This document shows, one piece after another, positions 44,712 through 52,970 of a stretch of DNA of 64,000 bases. Both the position numbers and the translations under genes were made by a program. This stretch comes from Hymenobacter actinosclerus (GTDB lineage Bacteria; Bacteroidota; Bacteroidia; Cytophagales; Hymenobacteraceae): contig NZ_FOHS01000002.1 in NCBI RefSeq assembly GCF_900111515.1, forward strand, positions 434,001 to 498,000, written 5' to 3'. The notes beneath the pieces are model-generated. The model worked only from the letters and a program-made list of their open reading frames with translations. It was not told where the DNA came from and ran no database searches. Numbering within the stretch: the stretch's first letter is position 1; each line of letters starts with the position of its first letter.

Positions 44712-45132
44712 CCACCTGCTGCTGCTGACGCAACCAACTCACGGCCTGCGTTTCGTCGTTGAAGCGGCGCATAAAGTAGCCCTGGGCCGGCCCCTGTTGC
44801 TCGGCCTGGTGAAAGGCCTGCTGGTTGTCGGTGAGCGAGTGATAATCGGGCGAGAGCAGCTGGCTCATCGACACGGCCTGGCCCAGCGCGGCGCCCAGCT
44901 GCGGGAAAAACTCCTCGAGGCCCCAGCGGGTGGTAGCGGGCTCGGCCGGGCGGCGGCGGCGACCGTCGAGCAGCCAGTACGGGCAGTGGCACTCGCGGGC
45001 TGCCGCCAGAATCAGCGTGTAGCCCTGGCGCATTTCGGCATCGGAAACCGGGCGCATCCAGCGGGCCACCAGAAAGTTCAGGTCGGCGCGGTATTGTAGG
45101 GTGAGGTAGTCGGGGGCGGCGAAATCGCGCAT
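44704..45132 (-). CDS. small unknown protein, second of three related genes
   Basis: 142 residues from the ATG at 45130-45132 (M-R-D-F-A-A-P-D); a seven-codon upstream extension is possible. It resembles the genes at 29471 and 45308: Y-R-A-D-L-N-F-L-V-A-R-W-M-R-P-V-S in the first strand, Q-G-Y-T-L-I-L-A-A-A-R-E-C-H-C-P-Y-W-L-L-D-G-R-R, then F-F-P-Q-L-G-A-A, and a C-terminal R-F-N-D-E-T-Q-A-V-S-W-L. No known domain name. The stop codons of this gene and of the exonuclease gene overlap by 8 bases in opposite directions. Confidence 0.7.
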   Translation of the reverse strand: MRDFAAPDYLTLQYRADLNFLVARWMRPVSDAEMRQGYTLILAAARECHCPYWLLDGRRRRPAEPATTRWGLEEFFPQLGAALGQAVSMSQLLSPDYHSLTDNQQAFHQAEQQGPAQGYFMRRFNDETQAVSWLRQQQQVAS

Positions 45133-45150
45133 CGATAGTAAGTATATTAG

Positions 45151-45181
45151 CAAAGGTACAACGGGCTTAGCATCTGCTCAA
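45151..45181 (-). promoter_or_regulatory. promoter for the gene at 44704
   Basis: Minus strand TTG (45181-45179), 20-base spacer, TACCTTTG (45158-45151): a full match, 19 bases before the ATG. Confidence 0.8.
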
Positions 45182-45266
45182 CCGGAGTGGCCTATTATTT
45201 GTGGCCCCTCAAGGCCGCCGACTCCCTAGCTCGACCGTTCAGGCAACTGTTCGGCGGCCGGGCCGT

Positions 45267-45274
45267 ATCTTTGG
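45267..45274 (+). promoter_or_regulatory. -7 element for the gene at 45308
   Basis: TATCTTTG on the plus strand, 33 bases before the ATG, divergent from the promoter at 45151. No TTG at the exact -33 distance. Confidence 0.5.
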
Positions 45275-45307
45275 CACCTTCGAGTTGCCTTGTACCCCCG
45301 TTTGCGC

Positions 45308-45733
45308 ATGCCTGCTGATACCCCTTCCCTCACCATTACTTTCCGTTCCGACCTTAATTTGCTTATCGTTCGCTGGCTCCGCGATGTATCGACGAGCGAA
45401 CTGCAACAGGGCTACACCGAAGTGTTGCAGGCGGCCATCCGGCACCAGGCCAGCGGCTGGCTCGTAGACTCGCGCCGCCGCTCCCAGTCGAGCACCGAAA
45501 TGGTAGACTGGCTTTCCCAGGAATATCTGCCCGAGCTCAGCCCGGCCCTCAACAACCGGCCCGTGTACCTGGCCTGCCTGGTGGCGGCCACCTGGCAGCC
45601 CGGCACGGCGCCCGCCACGCCCCTGGCGGTACTGGCCCAGACTTCGGCCATGGCCTCCCGGAAAGAATATCAGGTGAAGCTTTTCAGCGACGAAGGCGCC
45701 GCCACAAGCTGGCTGGGGCAAGCCGATAAGTAA
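45308..45733 (+). CDS. small unknown protein, third of three related genes
   Basis: 141 residues from the ATG at 45308; a TTG six codons earlier is also possible. Clearly related to its divergent neighbour: T-F-R-S-D-L-N-L-L-I-V-R-W-L-R-D-V-S, Q-G-Y-T-E-V-L-Q-A-A, S-G-W-L-V-D-S-R-R-R, Y-L-P-E-L-S-P-A-L, and the end F-S-D-E-G-A-A-T-S-W-L-G-Q. The two neighbours are back to back and about 175 bases apart, as after a duplication and inversion. Confidence 0.72.
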   Translation: MPADTPSLTITFRSDLNLLIVRWLRDVSTSELQQGYTEVLQAAIRHQASGWLVDSRRRSQSSTEMVDWLSQEYLPELSPALNNRPVYLACLVAATWQPGTAPATPLAVLAQTSAMASRKEYQVKLFSDEGAATSWLGQADK

Positions 45734-45781
45734 TAGCCCCATGGGTTAGCAGCAGTTTGCGCTAGCTTTGCTGAAATTTAG

Positions 45782-45837
45782 AATGCCCACCTATTGCCAA
45801 GACGCAGAATCCAGCGTCTCGGCAATGGGTGGGCATT
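45782..45837. terminator. 24-bp inverted repeat after the gene at 45308
   Basis: 45782-45805 pairs with 45814-45837 (AATGCCCACC... ...GGGCATT) with two mismatches and an 8-base loop. A terminator for either convergent gene, though without a T tract. Confidence 0.6.
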
Positions 45838-45905
45838 GTTCCAGCAGGCCAACAGGTCAACGATGAGCCGCTAAGCAGTGCGTCTGCATATCGTTTCAGA
45901 GTAAC

Positions 45906-48900
45906 TCAGACCGCCTCCCGGATATTACCGGGCGCTGGTTCCTGCAAGGGTGGCGGGAACGTGAACTGGGCGGCAGCGGCCACGAGGGCAGCCGGATCAG
46001 TGCCGTACTGGGCCAGGCGCGCACGCAAAGCCGTGGTCCAGCCGGTGGGCTGGGTGGCTTGCGCCAGCAGCGCGGCCAGGGCCAGGCGCCGCAGGCGCGC
46101 ATCAGAGCTGGCCGCCAATGCCCGCTCAAAGGCGGCCAGCGAATTAGCATCCGACGGCTGGCCGGCGCTCGGGCCGCTTCTGGCAATGGCCTCCGCGGCC
46201 GTCAGCAACGATTCGGCGTCCAGCAAGTCGGTGGCTGCCAGGTTGGTCAGGTAGGCAGCCAGCTCGTTCCACGGCAGGCCCGCCACAGCCAGCTGCACCT
46301 GCACCCGCACCGTCAGCGGATCGGGGTGCAAAACGGCCAGCAGGCCTTGTACCAGAGGTTGCAGGCGGCTCCGGTTGCCGGGCAGGGCAGCGCGCAGGGC
46401 GTCGAGCACCGCTTGCAGCACGCGCCGCTCGGGTAGCACCAGAGCCACGGTTTCGACGATGGCGGCGGGGTGCGGCACGGCGTAGGTAGCCAGCACAGCA
46501 CGGGCGGCGGCGTGGTATTCGTCGGGCAGTGGCGAGTGCAGGCCGACCAGCAGCGGCGGCAGCAGCACCTGGTTGGGGTCGGCAATCGGCAGCTCTACGC
46601 ACCGGCCCAGCACCTGCACCCGCAGCGCGGCATCGGGGTGGCCGAGCAGGGTAGCCAGTAGCGCCAGAAGCAACTGCTGCTCGGGGGGCGTGAGCCGGTC
46701 GGTCGGAATCCAGGCCACGCCGGCGGCCACGGCCGGGTCGGGGTCGGCGGCGGCCGCGCGCAGGATGGGCCAGGTTTCGGGACGCGCCAGGTGGCCCCAC
46801 AGGGCCCGGAGCAGGGCCACGCGCACGTCGCGGTGCAGCGGGCGGGCGGCCATGTCCAGCAGCAGCGGGTAAGCGGCCGGCGTGTCCAGGTCGCCCAGCA
46901 GGCGCAGCACCTCCTTGGCCACCGTCACTTTTTCGGTGGGGGCAGCTTGTAGCAGGGCCAGGGCGCGGGGGGCGGGCATTTCCAGCAGCGTCGAGCGCAG
47001 GGCATAGATGGCAATGCGGGCGCGGGTGTCGGCCAGCGCCTCCATCAGCACGGGCACGCCCTGCCCGCCATCGAGCCGGGCCAGGGCGCGCAGGGCCGTG
47101 TCGCGCACGGCTAAACGCTGCATGCGTGCATCAGCCAATACAAACAGACGCGTGGGCACCACCGCCGGCAGCGCGGCCAGCTGCCGGATGGCCTGGAACA
47201 GGGCGTACGTGTCGCGCTGCCCATCCCGCGTCAGTTCCGTCAGGGTGTCGGCAAACAAGTGCTGCTGGGTTGCGGTCCAGCGGTAGAAGTGCGTAAACAG
47301 CGGCAGCACGAAGCGCGTGTTGCCCGTCGAAAACCGCCCTTTATAGGCCCGCTGCCCCAGAAAGGGCGTGAGCAAGTCCTGCCGCTGGCGGTGCAGGTAA
47401 GTGTACACCGGATGCAGCGTAATCACGCTGGGGTCGCTTTGCAGCAGGGCCGGAATGAGCGTGCGGAAGCGGGCCGGCTGGTATTCAGCCAGCAACTGAA
47501 GGCTCTGCGCGGCTACGTAATTCTGCCGCGTGGTGGCCAGCAACCCGGCCAGCAAGTCGGCCAGCTCGGGGAAGGCGCGCAGCCGTGGGCCCAGGCTGAA
47601 AGCGACCTGCACCAGGAAGGATTCTCGCTCGCGGGTGGCCCAGGCTTGCAGCACCGGCAGCAGCGCGGGCGCGATCCGGCGCACGTCGGCATCATTCAGT
47701 TGGTCGGCGATATTGGGCAGATACAGTACCCCGCGCGACTGGGCCAGCTCGCCCAGCCACGTCGCCGCCCACGCGGGCTGAAACGGCACCAGCGCCACCA
47801 CCAGCTGCTCGGCGTAGCGGGCGGTGCCGGCCGATAAGTCGGCCGCGTTCAGCGCGTCGCGAATAATCTGACTTAACTCATCTAACTGAGCGGTTTGCCA
47901 GCGCGCCGGGGGCAGGCCGGCCAGGGCAGCCAGCATAGCCTGGCGCACGGGGTCCTGCTCGTTGGCGCGGGCGCGCACCAGGGCCAGGATGGCCGGCAGC
48001 CGGGCGCGGTGGTAGCGGGCGAGCTCGATTTGGGTGGTCAGGGCTACGGTCCGCAGGTCGGCGTCGGGGTTGCGCACGTAGGGGTCGAGCAGGGCGCGGG
48101 CCTCCTCCCAGGGCAAAAAGGCGGCGTAGGGCAACCGCTGCTCCGGCCGGGTCGCCAGGGCGGGCAGGGCCAGGTGACGGCGGGCTTCGGCGGCCCGCAG
48201 CGGGCCGGGTAGTTGGGCTACTAGGCTCGCGGGCACTACGCCTTCGGCGTTGCGCCAGCCGTTGCCGGCAACCTCAAAGGCCGCCTGGCGTACCGACGGC
48301 GGCACGCGGTGCAGCCAAGCTTCGCGGTTGGCCACCAGGGCGGGGCGCTGCTGAAGCGCGGCCAGCAGGCGAGCCTCGGTGAGTTGGGGGGCGAGCCGGC
48401 TCAGATCGAGCCGCACGCCCGCGCCATCCGCGTGCTGGAGCAGCAAATCCACTACCTCGTTGGGGCGGCGCCGGGCCACGGGGAGCAGGTCCAGGCGAAC
48501 GGGCGACTCGTGGCGGAATAGCTCCCGCAGCAGCGCCAGCGCCTGGCCGGGCTGCTGCTCGGCCAGAACGGGCAGTACGGCATTGACGTGGTGAAGCAGC
48601 CGCGCATCGGGGGCCGTCTGGGCGAGCTGCTGGCCGTGGAGCCGGGCAAAGGCCAGGGCCGGGTGGTACTTGGCCAGCCGCTGCCAATCGATGCTTCCCC
48701 AACCGGGCAGCACCGCCGCCAGGTGCTTTTCCACCAGGTCCGCAGTTCCGAAATACAGGAACTGCGCCAGCCGCGCCGCCGAATCGGCCGCCAGTTCTTC
48801 CAGCAGCGCGTCGACGACGCCCGTTCGCCCCTGCTTCCGCAGGTTGCGCAGGAGCTTGGGCTGCATCCGGCGGGGCAGCGCGGCAAATGCCGCCCGCGCC

Positions 48901-49181
48901 TGCGCATCGGTACAAACGTGGGCCACCAGATTAAGCGCCAGGCCCCGCAGCAGGCGCGACTCGTCGCCCAGGGCGGCCAGCACCCGCGCCCCGTCGGCGC
49001 TGCCGTAGCAGGCCAGCAGCGCCAGCTGGCGCTCGTAGAAGCTGTCGGTGGAAGCCAGGTTTTGCAGCAGGGATGCTACCCCGGCATCGGTGCGGGCCTG
49101 CCGGCCCAGCGCCACCATGCGCTGCACCCGTTGGTCGTAGGTGGCAGTTTCGAGTTCAGTCAGGAGCGTAGCGTTAGTCAT
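45906..49181 (-). CDS. giant HEAT-repeat-like cytoplasmic protein
   Basis: 1091 residues, one open frame, no signal peptide. The whole length is short helix pairs with recurring A-L-x-x-L, R-x-x-A-L and P-D-P-A-V-A-A-G-V-A patterns, typical of HEAT or ARM scaffolds that bind proteins or nucleic acids. N-terminal piece: L-T-E-L-E-T-A-T-Y-D-Q-R-V-Q-R-M-V-A-L-G. The middle has a distinct non-repeat block (about 590-650: V-Y-T-Y-L-H-R-Q-R-Q-D-L-L-T-P-F-L-G-Q-R-A-Y-K-G-R-F) that might hold its specific function. No enzyme motif seen. I recall similar large proteins in actinobacteria, which would suggest transfer, but could not check. It is a single gene with no operon partner. Confidence 0.8.
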   Translation of the reverse strand: MTNATLLTELETATYDQRVQRMVALGRQARTDAGVASLLQNLASTDSFYERQLALLACYGSADGARVLAALGDESRLLRGLALNLVAHVCTDAQARAAFAALPRRMQPKLLRNLRKQGRTGVVDALLEELAADSAARLAQFLYFGTADLVEKHLAAVLPGWGSIDWQRLAKYHPALAFARLHGQQLAQTAPDARLLHHVNAVLPVLAEQQPGQALALLRELFRHESPVRLDLLPVARRRPNEVVDLLLQHADGAGVRLDLSRLAPQLTEARLLAALQQRPALVANREAWLHRVPPSVRQAAFEVAGNGWRNAEGVVPASLVAQLPGPLRAAEARRHLALPALATRPEQRLPYAAFLPWEEARALLDPYVRNPDADLRTVALTTQIELARYHRARLPAILALVRARANEQDPVRQAMLAALAGLPPARWQTAQLDELSQIIRDALNAADLSAGTARYAEQLVVALVPFQPAWAATWLGELAQSRGVLYLPNIADQLNDADVRRIAPALLPVLQAWATRERESFLVQVAFSLGPRLRAFPELADLLAGLLATTRQNYVAAQSLQLLAEYQPARFRTLIPALLQSDPSVITLHPVYTYLHRQRQDLLTPFLGQRAYKGRFSTGNTRFVLPLFTHFYRWTATQQHLFADTLTELTRDGQRDTYALFQAIRQLAALPAVVPTRLFVLADARMQRLAVRDTALRALARLDGGQGVPVLMEALADTRARIAIYALRSTLLEMPAPRALALLQAAPTEKVTVAKEVLRLLGDLDTPAAYPLLLDMAARPLHRDVRVALLRALWGHLARPETWPILRAAAADPDPAVAAGVAWIPTDRLTPPEQQLLLALLATLLGHPDAALRVQVLGRCVELPIADPNQVLLPPLLVGLHSPLPDEYHAAARAVLATYAVPHPAAIVETVALVLPERRVLQAVLDALRAALPGNRSRLQPLVQGLLAVLHPDPLTVRVQVQLAVAGLPWNELAAYLTNLAATDLLDAESLLTAAEAIARSGPSAGQPSDANSLAAFERALAASSDARLRRLALAALLAQATQPTGWTTALRARLAQYGTDPAALVAAAAQFTFPPPLQEPAPGNIREAV

Positions 49182-49328
49182 AGAATGGTCGTTAGGCAGG
49201 CAAAAGCTGTCTGGAAGTTGCCTGCTAAGCCTGCCAAAGTATCTCTACTGAACGATTTGATTCAATTTAAGCGGCAGAGATATTTCGGCAAGCTCAGTTG
49301 ACGGCCTTTTTGTAACCGTCCACACAGC

Positions 49329-50936
49329 TCAATACAGCCGGTGGCGCAGGAGCCAGCCGGCGCCGTCGAACTCCTGGGCCTGGGGTTGGTAGAGTTTGGT
49401 TTTGTACTTGCCCACCCGCAGCGTGTTGCCGTCGCCGCTTTCGTAAATGATGAGGCGGCTGCCGGGGCGTTTGGTGGGCGGCGGCGTGGCCTCAATCAGG
49501 TCCTGGCCCGCACCGTCGTACATGCTCAGGCGGATGCGGCCGGTGGGCTGGCCGCGCAGCTCGAAGGCATCGTTGCCGCCCAACCCAAACAGCTTAATGG
49601 AGCGGGTTTCGGTGGCTGAAAAGGTGCGCTGGTGCAGCAGCGAATCGCCCTGCGGAGTGCGGCGCAGCAGCTGCACCCGCACGGCATCGGGGCCGGCGGG
49701 CTCCACCACGAACCGCTCGGCCTCGTCGGTGCCGGGCAGCTCCACGTCGCGGGCCAGCAGCTGGTAGAACTTGTCGGCCACGGCGGGCAGCTGGTCGCGG
49801 CGGGCGCGGAGCTTGCGCGTGAACTCGGCCTGGCTCAGCGCCTGCACTTCGGGCGGCCACACGGCCAGGGCGCGGGCAATTACGTCGTCCGACAGGGCCC
49901 CACGCAGCGAATCGGCCACCTGCCGGAACTCGTCCCGGGTCAGGTAGGGCAGCAGCGACTTGTCCATGGGCCGGGCGGCACGGTTGAGGCCCTCCACGTC
50001 GGCGAGGCGGATTTTGTCGTGGAAGCTCTGGTAGTTGGTTTTCACCCAGCCAATCATGTGCGTCAGCAGGCCATCATCAAACTTGAAAAAGGCGTGGTCC
50101 CGGTCGCGCGGAATGGCTTGGTAGGTGGTGCCGCCGCCGGCTGCCGGGAAGCTGGCCCAGCGCCACTGGTCTTCGCGCCGGCTCCAGTCGCCCAGAAACA
50201 TATCGAACAGGCGGTTACGCAGGTACTGGCGGGCATCCACCTGGTAGCGGGAGCTGGCCAGCAGGTTGGTGAACACCTTGCGCGAGCTTTCCACCCTGGC
50301 CGAATTGCCGAAGCTGGCCACCGTGGTCTGGTCGCCGTCGGGGCGTTCCTCGAACAGGTAGAGCGCGTAGCCAAAGCCTTCCCGGAACTCGCCCAGGGCC
50401 GGGTCGTCGGCCACGTACACGAGGCGCGGGTTGGTGTGGTAGAGGCCGGCGGCCCGGGCCAGCGGGGCGGCAATGTAGGCCCCAAACGGATGAATAACGC
50501 TGGTCTGGTCCTTCATGATGCGGCCAATGGCGCCCTCGCGCAGGCCCTCGGGCAGGGCGCGGGTGGCGTCCTTATCCACCGAGCGCAGCACGTACTCGCG
50601 GCCGCGCTGGTCGACGAGGCGCAGGTTTTTGGTCTGGAATGAGCCGCCCTCCTTGATGGGCGTGAGGCCGCCCGGCACGGCGGTGCGCAGGTTGAACACC
50701 GGCACCCGTACCGGCAGCTTCCACAGGTCGCGGTAGTGGGTGCCCCAGAAAAAGCGGTGCACCGCGCCCCGGTCGTACTGGGGGCCGGCGGCTACCTGCA
50801 CCGTCGAATCGGGGCCGATAATGGGGTGGGCGGCCGGAACAACGTCTGGGTTTTGAGCCGGCGCCGAGCACGAGAGCAGCAGCAGGCCGCTGCTCAGGCC
50901 GGTTATCAGCCAGGCCGAAGAGAAGAAGAAAGACAC
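49329..50936 (-). CDS. unknown lipoprotein with kinase-like motifs, paralogue 1
   Basis: 535 residues from the GTG at 50934-50936 (M-S-F-F-F-S-S-A-W); no ATG is well placed. Lipobox L-L-L-S-C near residue 24. The body matches the divergent gene at 51182 throughout: G-x-H-Y-R-x-x-W, P-G-G-L-T-x-x-K-x-G-G-x-F-Q-T, G-R-x-Y-x-x-R-x-x-D-K, D-x-T-S, P-L-A-x-A-A-G. Two motifs stand out: L-G-D250-W-S-R-R-E-D-Q-W and P-R-D278-R-D280-H-A-F-F-K-F-D-D. These look like the catalytic loop and metal-binding aspartates of atypical (HipA, FAM20, CotH) kinases; here S252 replaces the Asp seen in the partner. I recall a similar domain inside Bacteroidota phosphoesterase-barrel fusions. Function unproven. Confidence 0.75.
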   Translation of the reverse strand: MSFFFSSAWLITGLSSGLLLLSCSAPAQNPDVVPAAHPIIGPDSTVQVAAGPQYDRGAVHRFFWGTHYRDLWKLPVRVPVFNLRTAVPGGLTPIKEGGSFQTKNLRLVDQRGREYVLRSVDKDATRALPEGLREGAIGRIMKDQTSVIHPFGAYIAAPLARAAGLYHTNPRLVYVADDPALGEFREGFGYALYLFEERPDGDQTTVASFGNSARVESSRKVFTNLLASSRYQVDARQYLRNRLFDMFLGDWSRREDQWRWASFPAAGGGTTYQAIPRDRDHAFFKFDDGLLTHMIGWVKTNYQSFHDKIRLADVEGLNRAARPMDKSLLPYLTRDEFRQVADSLRGALSDDVIARALAVWPPEVQALSQAEFTRKLRARRDQLPAVADKFYQLLARDVELPGTDEAERFVVEPAGPDAVRVQLLRRTPQGDSLLHQRTFSATETRSIKLFGLGGNDAFELRGQPTGRIRLSMYDGAGQDLIEATPPPTKRPGSRLIIYESGDGNTLRVGKYKTKLYQPQAQEFDGAGWLLRHRLY

Positions 50937-51021
50937 AATACGAGAACAGGATACCCTACCAAGCGGCCGCCGCCAGGCGCACCGACTGCCCTTATAGCGC
51001 AAAGCCGGGCCCGGCGGTTGT

Positions 51022-51101
51022 GGATTAGGGATTAGGGATTAGGGATTAGGGATTAGGGATTAGGGATTAGGGATTAGGGATTAGGGATTAGGGATTAGGG
51101 A
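51022..51101. repeat. 11 tandem copies of GGATTAG in the divergent promoter region
   Basis: An uninterrupted heptamer array of 80 bases, perfect throughout. It lies between the divergent lipoprotein genes, 85 bases from one start and 80 from the other. A second array of eight copies follows the phosphatase gene at 56465. Both arrays are followed by GAACGTCATTC, the outer word of the large inverted repeats. The rest of 50937-51181 shows no other clear element. Confidence 0.95.
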
Positions 51102-51181
51102 GGAACGTCATTCTGAGCGCGGCCGTTAACCACCACCCCTTATCTCCGTTGAAGGAGCCTAGCCGAGAAACCCTATTCTGC

Positions 51182-52780
51182 ATGAATCACCGTTACGTCC
51201 TGCCGCTGCTGCTGCTGAGCGCCGCTGCCTGTAACCGCAAGCCCTTCTTCCAGCCCGATGCCCGCCTGGCCTACACCACGCCCCTGCCCCCCGATGCCGA
51301 CAGCGCCCTGGTAACGGCCGGCCGCCACTACCAGCGCGGGCCGCTGGGTCGTTTTGTGCTGGGCCCGCATTACCGCCGCGCCTGGGCCGAGCCAGTTATG
51401 CTGCCCGTGCTGCGGCCCGCCCAGCTGGCTCCGGGCGGACTGACATTTGTGAAGATGGGCGGCGGCTTTCAAACCACCAGCCTGACCATGGCCGACTCGG
51501 CGGGCCGCAGCTACGCCGTGCGCACCATCGACAAAAACCCCGAAAAAACCCTGCCCAAGGTTTTGCGCGCCACTTTTGTGTACGGCGCCGTACGCGACGC
51601 CACCTCGGCGGCCATGCCCTACGGGGCCTTTGTCGTTCCGCCGCTGGCCCAGGCCGCCGGCGTGCCCCACACCAGCCCCCACCCCTACTACGTGCGCCCC
51701 GACGAAACCGGCCTCGGGCCCGGCTCCGAGCGGTTTCAGGGCCGGGTAGTGCTGGTGGAGCGCAAGTACGAGGGCAAGGCAAACATCGACGGCCCGGTGG
51801 CCGGCGCCACCGACCTCGACGAGACGGAAGACGTGCTGCCGGCCCGCTACCATAACCAGCGCGACCAGCTCGATGGCGCGGCCTTCGTACGGGCCCGGCT
51901 GCTCGACTTGTGGCTCGGCGACTGGGACCGGCACGAAGGGCAGTGGAGCTGGGCGGGCTACGCGCAGCCCAGCCGTCAGCGCCTCTGGAAACCCGTGCCC
52001 CAGGACCGCGACCAAGTGTTTTTCCGGTTCGATGATGGCTGGGCTTCGTGGGTGATAAGCAAACTGGTGGGCAAGTTCCGCACTTTCGGGCCCCGCTACG
52101 AAAGCATTGAGGGCTACACCCGCAATGCCCGCTTTATTGATAGCCGGGCCCTGCCCGCCGTGCCCCGCGCCACCTACCTGGCCACGGCCCACGAGTTGCA
52201 GCAGCGCCTCACCGATGCCGTAATTGAGCAGGCCGTGCGCCAGGGCCTGCCGCCGGCGGTGTACGCCTACGAGGGCCCACGCATGGCCGCTGCCCTCAAG
52301 GCCCGCCGCGCCCGGCTGCCGGCCGTAGCCAACGCATTCTACCGCCTTCAGGCCGAAGAGGTGACAGTAGCCGGCACCGACGAAAAGGAGCGGTTCGTGG
52401 TGGAGCGCCGCAACGACACGGCTACCGTGGTATCGGTCTATTCACTTGAAAAAATACCCGCCGGCCAGGCGCAGGGCCGGCTGCTGTACCGCCGCCGCTT
52501 CAACCCGCGCGAAACCAAAACCGTGCGCCTGCACGGCCTGGAAGGCAAAGACGAGTTTCTGGTATCGGGCCGCGTGCGCCGCTCCCCGTTCATCGATATC
52601 TACGGCGGCCCCCACGAGGACCTGGTGCGCGACTCGTCCCGGGTAGCCGGCCTGCGCAAGCGCACCCGCTTCTTCGACACGGCCCGCAACAACGAGCTGT
52701 ACGGCGGCCCCGAAACCAAGAACAAAACCGCCCACAACGTCCTCTCCCACGCCTTCGACCGGGACGGCTCGGGACGGTAG
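51182..52780 (+). CDS. unknown lipoprotein with kinase-like motifs, paralogue 2
   Basis: 532 residues from the ATG at 51182; lipobox S-A-A-A-C near residue 16. Paralogue of the divergent gene at 49329. Motifs: T-F-V-K-M-G-G-G-F-Q-T and Y-A-V-R-T-I-D-K (possible ATP-binding lobe), L-G-D247-W-D249-R-H-E-G-Q-W (catalytic-loop-like) and Q-D275-R-D277-Q-V-F-F-R-F-D-D (metal-site-like). All three groups are in the order expected of an atypical kinase. After them comes a helical domain and a C-terminal beta part (E-R-F-V-V-E-R-R-N-D, R-L-H-G-L-E-G-K-D-E-F). Its TAG stop directly meets the GGTGAAATGG word array. The role is unknown. Confidence 0.78.
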   Translation: MNHRYVLPLLLLSAAACNRKPFFQPDARLAYTTPLPPDADSALVTAGRHYQRGPLGRFVLGPHYRRAWAEPVMLPVLRPAQLAPGGLTFVKMGGGFQTTSLTMADSAGRSYAVRTIDKNPEKTLPKVLRATFVYGAVRDATSAAMPYGAFVVPPLAQAAGVPHTSPHPYYVRPDETGLGPGSERFQGRVVLVERKYEGKANIDGPVAGATDLDETEDVLPARYHNQRDQLDGAAFVRARLLDLWLGDWDRHEGQWSWAGYAQPSRQRLWKPVPQDRDQVFFRFDDGWASWVISKLVGKFRTFGPRYESIEGYTRNARFIDSRALPAVPRATYLATAHELQQRLTDAVIEQAVRQGLPPAVYAYEGPRMAAALKARRARLPAVANAFYRLQAEEVTVAGTDEKERFVVERRNDTATVVSVYSLEKIPAGQAQGRLLYRRRFNPRETKTVRLHGLEGKDEFLVSGRVRRSPFIDIYGGPHEDLVRDSSRVAGLRKRTRFFDTARNNELYGGPETKNKTAHNVLSHAFDRDGSGR

Positions 52781-52782
52781 AG

Positions 52783-52970
52783 GTGAAATGGTGAGGTGGT
52801 GAAATGGTGAGATGGTGAGGTGGTGAGATGGTGAGCTTGATGTTCCAGGGGCCTAGCGGCGCTAGTTGCGCAGTCAGGCCCTTAGAACATCAATCTCACC
52901 ATCTCACCATTTCACCACCTCACCACTTCACCATCTCACCATTTCACCACCTCACCACCTCACCAAATCA
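52783..52970. repeat. hairpin flanked by GGTGAGATG words, family A copy 2
   Basis: Core: 52832-52853 pairs with 52876-52897 with three mismatches and a 22-base loop; the stem includes TTGATGTTCCAGGGGCCT. Compared with copy 1 at 33721 both arms have changed together (GACGTG/CACGTC versus GATGTT/AACATC), and the loops share a GCGC-A-TTGCG pattern. Word arrays GGTGAGATGG and CACCATCTC flank it. It fills the space between two convergent genes and meets a TAG stop codon on each strand. Confidence 0.88.

Noticed and set aside
51022-51101. Telomere-like repeat (TTAGGGA) as a chromosome end
   Set aside because: The array is internal, flanked by genes on both sides, and has only 11 units; bacterial chromosomes of this group are circular. 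A slippage-prone intergenic array is the better reading.
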